Positions 55,807-64,000 of a stretch of 64,000 bases of DNA are shown here, in pieces (positions within the stretch are counted from its first letter, which is position 1; every line of letters begins with the position of its first letter). Position numbers and translations under genes: made by a program. Location of the stretch: assembly GCF_050948215.1 (NCBI RefSeq), contig NW_027488955.1:1-64000 (forward strand). Reading direction: 5' to 3'. The DNA comes from Halictus rubicundus (taxonomy: Eukaryota > Arthropoda > Insecta > Hymenoptera > Halictidae). The notes beneath the pieces were generated by a model. It was given only the letters and a program-made list of their open reading frames with translations, did no database searches and had not been told where the DNA came from.

Positions 55807-58180
55807 ACAGAATAGGTTAGGATAGAGAATAGGAACGGATAGATGATATTATAGGATAGAGGATAGGATATGATAGAGTATACGATATTATAGAGGGTAG
55901 GATAGGACAGAGCATAGGATAGGGGATTGGATAGGATAGGATAGAGGATAGGATAGGATAGAGGATAGGATAGGATAGGATAGAGGATAGGATAGAGGAT
56001 AGGATAGAGGATAGGATACAGAATAGGTTAGGATAGAGAATAGGAACGGATAGATGATATTATAGGATAGAGGATAGGATATGATAGAGTATACGATATT
56101 ATAGAGGGTAGGATAGGATAGAGCATAGGATAGGGGATTGGATAGGATAGGATAGAGTATAGGATAGGATAGGATAGAGGATAGGATAGAGGATAGGATG
56201 GGGGATAGGATAGAGGATAGAGGATAGGATAGGATAGAGGATAGGATAGAGGATAGGATACAGAATAGGTTAGGATAGAGAATAGGAACGGATAGATGAT
56301 ATTATAGGATAGAGGATAGGATATGATAGAGTATACGATATTATAGAAGGTAGGATAGGACAGAGCAAAGGATAGGGGATTGGATAGGATAGGATAGAGG
56401 ATAGGATAGGATAGAGGATAGGATAGAGGATAGGATAGAGGATAGGATAGGTGATAGGATAGAGGATAGAGGATAGGATAGGGATTTGATAGGATACAGG
56501 ATAGGATAGAATAGAGGATAGGATAGGGGATTTGATAGAATAGAGGATAGGATAGGATAGAAGATAGGATAGGATAGAGGATAGGATAGGATAGAGGATA
56601 GGATAGGATAGAGGATAGGATAGGATAGAGGATAGGATAGGATAGAGGATAGGATAGGATACAGGATAAAATAGGATAGAGGATAGGATAGGATAGAGGA
56701 TAGGATAGGATAGAGGATAGGATAGGATAGAGGATAGGATAGAATAGAGGATAGGATAGGATAGAGGATAGGATAGGATAGGATAGAGGATAGGATAGAG
56801 GATAGGATAGAGGATAGGATAGAGGATAGGATAGAGGATAGGATAGAGGATAGGATAGATAATAGGATAGACGATAGGAAAGGATAGAGGATAGGATAGG
56901 ATAGAGGATAGGATAGGATAGAGGATAGGATAGGATAGAGGATAGGATAGGATAGAGGATAGGATAGGATACAGGATAAAATAGGATAGAGGATAGGATA
57001 GAGGATAGGATACAGAATAGGTTAGGATAGAGAATAGGAACGGATAGATGATATTATAGGATAGAGGATAGGATATGATAGAGTATACGATATTATAGAG
57101 GGTAGGATAGGACAGAGCATAGGATAGGGGATTGGATAGGATAGGATAGAGGATAGGATAGGATAGAGGATAGGATAGGATAGGATAGAGGATAGGATAG
57201 AGGATAGGATAGAGGATAGGATACAGAATAGGTTAGGATAGAGAATAGGAACGGATAGATGATATTATAGGATAGAGGATAGGATATGATAGAGTATACG
57301 ATATTATAGAGGGTAGGATAGGATAGAGCATAGGATAGGGGATTGGATAGGATAGGATAGAGGATAGGATAGGATAGAGGATAGAATAGGATAGGATAGA
57401 GGATAGGATAGAGGATAGGATGGGGGATAGGATAGAGGATAGAGGATAGGATAGGATAGAGGATGGGATAGGATAGAGGATAGGATAGGATAGAGGATAG
57501 GATAGGATAGAGGATAGGATAGAGGATAGGATACAGAATAGGTTAGGATAGAGAATAGGAACGGATAGATGATATTATAGGATAGAGGATAGGATATGAT
57601 AGAGTATACGATATTATAGAAGGTAGGATAGGTCAGAGCAAAGGATAGGGGATTGGATAGGATAGGATAGAGGATAGGATAGGATAGAGGATAGGATAGA
57701 GGATAGGATAGAGGATAGGATAGGTGATAGGATAGAGGATAGAGGATAGGATAGGGATTTGATAGGATACAGGATAGGATAGAATAGAGGATAGGATAGG
57801 GGATTTGATAGAATAGAGGATAGGATAGGATAGAAGATAGGATAGGATAGAGGATAGGATAGGATAGAGGATAGGATAGGATAGAGGAGAGGATAGGATA
57901 GAGGATAGGATAGACGATAGGATAGGATAGAGGATAGGATAGGATAGAGGATAGGATAGGATAGAGGATAGGATAGAGGATAGGATAGAGGATAGGATTG
58001 GATAGAGGATAGGATAGGATAGAGGATAGGATAGGATAGTATAGAGGATAGGATAGAATATAGGATAGGATAGAGGATAGGATAGGATAGAGGATAGGAT
58101 AGGATAGAGGATAGGATAGGATAGAGGATAGGATAGGGGATTGATAGGATAGAGGATAGGATAGGATAGAGGATAGCATA
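55807..58180. repeat. Anchor blocks with 211-bp spacing
   Basis: Anchors at 55807/56018 and 57012/57223 are both 211 bp apart, as are 54261/54472. The equivalent pairs at 31750, 37542 and 40099 are 177 bp apart, a difference of 34 bp or two 17-bp words. A C-type anchor follows each pair (56260, 57533). The stretch ends near a GGGGATTGATAGG variant (~58,136), a one-base loss from GGGGATTTGATAGG. The anchor at 57533 is the last complete one in the window. Confidence 0.82.
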
Positions 58181-58199
58181 GAGCATAGGATAGAGGATA

Positions 58200-59480
58200 G
58201 GATTGGATAGAGGATAGGATAGGATAGAGGATAGGATAGGATAGGATAGAGGATAGGATAGGATAGAGGATAGGATAGGATAGGATAGATGATAGGATAG
58301 GATAGAGGATAGGATAGGATAGAGGATAGGATAGGATAGAGGATAGAGGATAGGATAGGATAGAGGATAGGATAGGATAGAATATAGGATAGGATAGAGG
58401 ATAGGATAGAGGATAGGATAGGATAGGATAGAGGATAGGATAGAGGATAGGATAGAGGATAGGATAGAGGATAGGATAGAGGATAGGATAGGGGATAGGA
58501 TAGAGGATAGAGGATAGGATAGGATAGAGGATAGGATAGGATAGAGGAAAGGATAAGATAGAGGATAGGATAGGATAGGATAGAGGATAGGAGAGGATAG
58601 AGGATAGGATAGAGGATAGGATAGAGGATAGGATAGAGGATAGAGGATAGGATAGGATAGGATAGAGGATAGGATAGGATAGAGGATAGGATAGGATAGA
58701 GGATAGGATATGATAGAGGATAGGATAGACGATAGGATAGGATAGAGGATAGGATAGGATAGAGGATAGGATAGGATAGAGGATAGGATAGGATAGAGGA
58801 TAGGATAGAGGATAGGATAGAGGATAGGATTGGATAGAGGATAGGATAGGATAGAGGATAGGATAGGATAGTGTAGAGGATAGGATAGCATAGAGGATGG
58901 GATAAGATAGAGGATAGGATAGGATAGAGGATAGGATAGGATAGAGGATAGGATGGGGGATTGGATAGGATAGGATAGAGGATAGGATAGGATAGAGGAT
59001 AGGATAGGATAGAAGATAGGATAGGATAGAGGATAGGATAGGATAGAGGATAGGATAGGATAGAGGATAGGATAGGATAGAGGATAGGATAGGATAGGGG
59101 ATAGGATAGGATAGAGGATAGGATAGGTTAGAGCTTAGGATAGGATAGAAGATAGGATAGGATAGAGGATTGGATAGGATACAGGATAGGATAGGATAGG
59201 ATAGAAGATAGGATGGGATAGAGGATAGGATAGGATAGGGGATAGGATAGAGGATAGAGGATAGAGGATAGGATAGGATAGAGGATAGGATAGGATAGAG
59301 GATAGGATAGGATAGAGGATAGGATAGGATAGGATAGAGGATAGGATAGAGGGTAGGATAGAGGATAGGATAGAGGATAGTATAGGATAGAGGATAGTAT
59401 AGGATAGAGGATAGGATAGGATAGTGGATAGGATAGGATAGAGGATAGGATAGAGGATAGGATAGGATAGGATAGTGGGT
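58200..59480. repeat. Right copy of a long-range duplicated segment
   Basis: This matches ~24.4-25.66 kb: GTGTAGAGG at 58871, GATGGGGGATTGG near 58,951, GAGCTTAGG at 59131, GAGGGTAGG at 59349 and two GATAGTATAGG variants near 59,375-59,400. The offset is 33,820 bp on the left part and 33,808 bp on the right. None of the 26-58 kb marker variants (ACAGGATAAAATAGG, C- or D-type anchors) occur in it. Confidence 0.82.
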
Positions 59481-59499
59481 AGGATAGGATAGAGGATAG

Positions 59500-62040
59500 G
59501 ATAGGATAGAGGACAGGATATAGCAGAGGATAGGATAGGATAGAGGATAGGATAGGATACAGGATAGGATAGGATAGAGGATATTATAAAATAGAGGATA
59601 TGATAGGATAGACGATAGGATAGGATAGAAGATAGGATAGGATCGAGGATAGGATAGGACAGAGGATAGGATAGGATAGAGGATAGGATAGTATATAGGA
59701 TAGGATAGAGGATAGGATACGATAGAGGATACGAATGGATAGGATAGAGGGTAGGATAGGATAGAGGATAGGATAGGATAGAGGATAGGATTGGATAGAG
59801 GATAGGATATGATAGAGGATAGGATAGGATAGAGGATAGGATAAGATAGAGGATAGGATAGGATAGAGGATAGGATAGGATAGAGTATAGGATACGATAG
59901 AGGATACGAATGGATAGGATAGAGCATAGGATACGATAGAGGATAGGATAGGGGATTGGATAGGATAGAGGATAGGATAGGATAGAGGATAGGATATGAT
60001 AGAGGATAGGAGAGGATAGAGGATAGGACAGGATAGATGATAGGATAGGATAGAGGATAGGATAAGATAGAGGATAGGATAGGATAGAGGATAGGATAGG
60101 ATAGAGGATAGGATAGGATAGAGGATAGGATAGGATAGAGAATAGGATAAGTTAGAGGATATGATAGGATAGAGGATAGGATAGGATAGAGGATAGGATA
60201 GGATAGAGGATAGGATAGGATAGAGGATAGGATAGGATAGAGGATACGATAGGATAGGATAGAGGATACGATAGGATAGGATGGAGGATAGGATATGATA
60301 GAGGACAGGATATGATAGAGGGTAGGATAGGATAGAGGATAGGATAGGATAGAGGATATTATAAGATAGAGGATATGATAGGATAGACGATAGGATAGGA
60401 TAGAAGATAGGATAGGATAGAGGATAGGATAGGATAGAGGATAGGATAGGATAGGATAGAGGATAGGATAGGATAGAGGATAGGATAGGATAGAAGATAC
60501 GATAGGATAGGATAGAGGATACGATAGGATAGAATAGAGGATAGGATAGGATAGAGGATTGGATAGGATAGAGGATAGGATAGGATAGAGGATAGGATAG
60601 GATAGATGATAGGATAGGATAGAGGATAGGATAAGATAGACGATAGGATAGGATAGAGGATAGGATAGGATAGAGGATAGGATAGGATAGAGGATAGGAT
60701 AGGATAGAGGATTGGATAGGATAGAGGATAGGATATGATAGAGGATAGGATAGGATAGAGGATAGGTAGGATAGATGATAGGATAGGATAGAGGATAGGA
60801 TAGGATAGAAGATACGATAGGATAGGATAGAGGATACGATAGGATAGAATAGAGGATAGGATAGGATAGAGGATTGGATAGGATAGAGGATAGGATAGGA
60901 TAGAGGATAGGATAGGATAGATGATAGGATAGGATAGAGGATAGGATAAGATAGACGATAGGATAGGATAGAGGATAGGATAGGATAGAGGATAGGATAG
61001 GGTAGAGGATAGGATAGGATAGAGGATTGGATAGGATAGAGGATAGGATATGATAGAGGATAGGATAGGATAGAGGATAGGTAGGATAGATGTTAGGATA
61101 GGATAGAGGATAGGATAAGATAGAGGATAGGATAGGATAGAGGATAGGATAGGATAGAGGATAGGATACGATAGAGGATACGTAAGGATAGGATAGAGGG
61201 TAGGATAGGATAGAGGATAGGATAGGATAGAGGATAGGATAGGATAGAGGATAGGATAGGATAGGATAGAGGATATTATAAGATAGAGGATATGATAGGA
61301 TAGACGATAGGATAGGATAGAAGATAGGATAGGATAGAGGATAGGATAGGATAGAGGATAGGATAGGATAGAGGATAGGATAGGATAGAGGATAGGATAG
61401 GATAGAGGATAGGATAGGATAGAGGATAGGATAGGATAGAGGATAGGATATGATAGAGGATAGGATAGGATAGATGATAGGATAGGATAGAGGATAGGAT
61501 AGGATAGAGGATGGGATAGGATAGAGGATAGGATACGATAGAGGATAGGATAGGATAGAGGATAGGAAAGGATAGAGGATAGGATAGGATAGAGGATAGG
61601 ATATGATAGAGCATACGATATTATAGAGGATAGGATAGGATAGAGGATAGGATAGGATAGAGGATAGGATAGGATAGAGGATAGGATAGGATAGAGGATA
61701 GGATAGGATAGAGGATAGGATAGGATAGAGGATAGGATAGGGTAGAGGATAGGATAGGATAGAGGATAGGATAGGATAGAGGATAGGATAGGATAGAGGA
61801 TAGGATAGGATAGAGGATAGGATAGGATAGAGGATAGGATATGATAGAGGATAGGATAGGATAGATGATAGGATAGGATAGAGGATAGGATAGGATAGAG
61901 GATGGGATAGGATAGAGGATAGGATACGATAGAGGATAGGATAGGATAGAGGATAGGAAAGGATAGAGGATAGGATAGGATAGAGGATAGGATATGATAG
62001 AGCATACGATATTATAGAGGATAGGATAGGATAGAGGATC
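59500..62040. repeat. Diverged flank with 315-, 391- and 917-bp duplications
   Basis: Full anchors are absent. GGATATTATA followed by GATATGATAGGATAGACG occurs at 59579, 60354 and 61271 (775 and 917 bp). GATACG-type variants at 60491 and 60806 and GATAAGATAGACG at 60631 and 60946 both repeat at 315 bp. GGATATGATAGAGG at 61450/61841 and GCATACGATATTATAG at 61611/62002 both repeat at 391 bp. The GCATACGATATTATAG piece resembles the end of the anchor (TATACGATATTATAG), so relics of the anchor persist. Point variation is higher than in the core. Confidence 0.8.
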
Positions 62041-64000
62041 GGATAGGATAGAGGATTGGATAGGATAGAGGATACGATACTGTAGAGGATAGGATAGAGA
62101 ATATGATACGGTAGACGATAGGGGATTGGATCGTATACAGGATAGGAGACGGTAGAGGATAGGATAGGATAGGATAGAGAATAGGATAGGATAGAGGATA
62201 GGTTAGGATAGAAGATAGGATAGGATACAGGATACGATAGGATAGGATAGAGAATAGGATAGGATAGAGGATAGGACAGGACAGAGGATAGGATAGGATA
62301 GAGGATAGGTTAGGATAGAGGATAGGATAGGATAGAGGATAGGATAGGGTAGAGGATAGGATAGGACAGAGGATACGATAGGATAGGATAGAGAATAGGA
62401 TAGGATAGAGAATAGGACAGGATAGAGGATAGGATAGGATAGAGGATAGGATAGGATAGAGGATAGGATACGATAGAGGATAGGATAGGATAGAGGATAG
62501 GATAGGGGATTGGATAGGATAGAGGATAGGAGACGATATGAGGATAGGATAGGATAGAGAATAGGATAGGATAGATGATATTATAGGAAAGAGGATAGGA
62601 TATGATAGAGGATCGGATAGGATAGAGGATTGGATAGGAGAGAGAATATGATACGGTAGACGATAGGGGATTGGATCGGATACAGGATAGGAGACGGTAG
62701 AGGATAGGATAGAGGATAGGATAGGATAGATGATAGGATAGGATAGAGAATAGGACAGGATAGAGGATAGGATAGGATAGAGGATAGGATAGGATAGAGG
62801 ATAGGATACGATAGAGGATAGGATAGGATAGAGGATAGGATAGGGGATTGGATAGGATAGAGGATAGGAGACGATATGAGGATAGGATAGGATAGAGAAT
62901 AGGATAGGATAGATGATATTATAGGAAAGAGGATAGGATATGATAGAGGATCGGATAGGATAGAGGATTGGATAGGATAGAGAATATGATACGGTAGACG
63001 ATAGGGGATTGGATCGGATACAGGATAGGAGACGGTAGAGGATAGGATAGAGGATAGGATAGGATAGATGATAGGATAGGATAGAGGATAGGATAGGATA
63101 GAGGATAGGATAGGATAGAGGATAGGATAGGATAGAGGATGGGATAGGATAGGATAGAGGATTGGATAGGGGATTGGATAGGATAGAGGATAGGATAGGA
63201 TAGAGGATAGGATAGGATAGAGTATAGGATAGGATAGAGGATAGGATAGGATAGAGGATAGGATAGGATAGAGGATAGGATAGGATAGAGGATAGGATAG
63301 GATAGAGGATAGGATAGGATAGAGGATAGGATAGGGTAGAGGATAGGATAGGATAGAGGATAGGATCGGATAGAGGATTGGATAGGGGATTGGATAGGAT
63401 AGAGGATAGGATAGGATAGAGGATAGGATAGGATAGAGGATAGGATAGGATAGAGGATAGGATAGGATAGAGGATAGGATAGGATAGAGGATAGGATACG
63501 ATAGAGGATACGATAGGATAGGATAGAGGATAGGATAGGATAGAAGAGAGGATAGGATAGAGGATAGGATAGGATAGGATAGAGAATAGGATAGGATAGA
63601 GGATAGGGGATTGGATCGGATACAGGATAGGAGACGGTAGACGATAGGATGGGATAGGATAGAGGATAGGATAGGATAGAGGATAGGATACGATAGAGGA
63701 TAGGATAAGATAGAGGATAGGATAGGATAGAGGATAGGAGATGCTAGAGGATAGGATAGGATAGAGGATAGGATAGGGGATTGGATAGGATAGAGGATAG
63801 GAGACGATATGAGGATAGGATAGGATAGAGAATAGGATAGGATAGATGATATTATAGGAAAGAGGATAGGATATGATAGAGCATACGATATTATAGAGGA
63901 TAGGATAGGATAGAGGATCGGATAGGATAGAGGATTGGATAGGATAGAGGATACGATACTGTAGAGGATAGGATAGAGAATATGATACGGTAGACGATAG
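62041..64000. repeat. Diverged flank with 338-bp and 1.88-kb duplications
   Basis: A cassette AGAATATGATACGGTAGACG, then GGGGATTGGATCG, then GGAGACGGTAG occurs at 62098, 62643 and 62981, and its first part again at 63977 as the window ends. GGAGACGGTAG alone also lies at 63630. AGACGATATGAGG occurs at 62531, 62869 and 63802. The 62531-62643 and 62869-62981 stretches are collinear at exactly 338 bp with one visible difference. From 62002/62098 to 63891/63977 the same order recurs at 1.88-1.89 kb. GATGATATTATAGG plus GGATATGATAGAGG near 62,573, 62,911 and 63,845 resembles the middle of the anchor. Confidence 0.82.

Larger units (their letters stand above)
69..57627 (+). repeat. Anchor motif family, about 62 dispersed copies
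   Basis: A ~95-bp, low-degeneracy module recurs in one orientation. In order it holds ACAGAATAGGTTAGG, AATAGGAACGGATAG, GATATTATA, GGATATGATAGAG, TATACGATATTATAG and GAGGGTAGG. Copies start near 69, 1617, 3439, 4221, 4778, 6331, 8165, 8976, 9567, 11856, 14219, 16747, 18597, 19234, 20326, 20912, 22664, 22969, 25685, 25874, 26283, 27832, 28021, 28348, 31750, 31927, 32237, 32679, 32972, 33414, 33603, 35851, 37542, 37719, 38029, 38772, 40099, 40276, 40586, 41040, 41333, 41758, 41947, 42274, 44592, 45922, 46720, 47666, 48532, 49879, 50507, 51854, 52652, 54261, 54472, 54766, 55807, 56018, 56260, 57012, 57223 and 57533. A GGGGATTTGG or GGGGATTGG variant often sits ~70 bp before it or shortly after it. 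I recognise no protein-binding box in it. It is the best marker of higher-order units. Starts were read by eye and may be off by a few bases. Confidence 0.93.
28348..57627 (+). repeat. C-type anchor subfamily
   Basis: Ten copies, at 28348, 32237, 32972, 38029, 40586, 41333, 42274, 54766, 56260 and 57533, end in AGAAGGTAGG instead of AGAGGGTAGG and are followed by GGACAGAGCAAAGG and GGGGATTGG. The last copy reads GGTCAGAGCAAAGG. The linked changes mark one lineage within the B-type anchors. Confidence 0.85.
1..64000. repeat. GGATA/GGATAGA satellite array filling the window
   Basis: Every part of the window is made of head-to-tail GGATA (5 bp) and GGATAGA (7 bp) words, mostly paired as the 12-mer GGATAGGATAGA, with 17-bp (5+5+7) and lone 7-bp variants. 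Point variants (GGATACA, GGATTGG, GATACG, GAAAGG, GGGGATTTG, GACGATAGG) recur at fixed places and define larger units. The + strand is purine-rich and nearly free of C. No unique sequence, transposon, tRNA, rRNA or splice-structured gene is visible, and both window ends lie inside the array, so its true length exceeds 64 kb. The pattern fits eukaryotic constitutive heterochromatin; species and chromosome location cannot be read from it. No stretch longer than 300 bases contains anything other than this repeat. Confidence 0.99.

Noticed and set aside
69..57627. CRISPR array formed by the recurring ~95-bp anchors
   Set aside because: Anchors are spaced 177-3,400 bp apart, and the sequence between them is the same satellite rather than unique spacers. 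No cas genes are present.
1..64000. Telomeric repeat
   Set aside because: ATAGG differs by one base from the insect-type telomere unit TTAGG, and TTAGG occurs inside the anchor. But the 5/7-bp mixture, the HOR structure and the absence of runs of a canonical telomere unit argue against a telomere. A subtelomeric location cannot be excluded.
1..64000. Bkm-type (GATA)n sex-chromosome repeat
   Set aside because: The unit is GGATA/GGATAGA, not tandem GATA tetramers, so the resemblance is only the shared tetranucleotide.
62041..64000. Transition to single-copy flanking DNA at the right end
   Set aside because: Although more variable, the end is still made of GGATAGG words and duplicated cassettes right up to base 64,000, so the array border is not reached.

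Overview
The whole 64 kb window is one continuous satellite (tandem-repeat) array. I can support no protein-coding gene, RNA gene, transposon, CRISPR array or ordinary single-copy sequence in it. The + strand is built from two short words, GGATA (5 bp) and GGATAGA (7 bp). They combine mainly into a 12-bp unit (GGATAGGATAGA), with 17-bp (5+5+7) and lone 7-bp variants. In the pure 12-mer the + strand is 10/12 purine with no C, and C is nearly absent throughout. This points to heterochromatic satellite DNA of a eukaryote (pericentromeric, subtelomeric or sex-chromosome-like) from a long-read assembly. I cannot name the organism, and nothing argues for a bacterium or phage.

The monomers carry point-variant signposts that form a higher-order repeat (HOR) architecture. 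The main signpost is a ~95-bp anchor that starts ACAGAATAGGTTAGG and ends GAGGGTAGG. By eye I find about 62 full, variant or truncated copies, all in the same orientation, from position 69 to about 57,620. Spacings between anchors repeat from block to block and differ by small sums of the word lengths (5, 12, 17, 29, 34 bp), so the array grew by block duplication plus gain or loss of whole words.

Layout: 69-9,566 holds two copies of a ~4.7-kb HOR, and a third incomplete copy starts at 9,567. 11,135-19,040 holds 2.37/2.28/1.8-kb units tagged by GAGCTTAGG. 19,200-25,684 is a transitional mosaic in which two anchor subfamilies alternate. 25,685-44,591 holds clusters of closely spaced anchors, with blocks repeated at offsets of ~1.37, 2.56 and 8.35 kb. 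44,592-53,340 is the most homogeneous and probably youngest core, including a 1,975-bp block duplicated with no difference I could see. 53,345-55,480 is the same repeat with an abrupt excess of out-of-unit single-base indels, most simply an unpolished assembly patch. 55,480-58,180 is anchor blocks again. 58,200-59,500 returns to a variant context that otherwise occurs at 24.4-25.7 kb. 59,500-64,000 is a diverged flank without the full anchor, with its own nested duplications (338, 315, 391 and 917 bp and ~1.88 kb).

Long open frames exist on the minus strand only. They are a by-product of the repeat: (TATCC)n reads Tyr-Pro-Ile-Leu-Ser in all three frames with no stop codon, while GGATAG on the + strand puts TAG in every frame. 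No genes work together here. The biology on offer is satellite evolution, possible chromatin or RNA roles of a strand-asymmetric array, and assembly quality.
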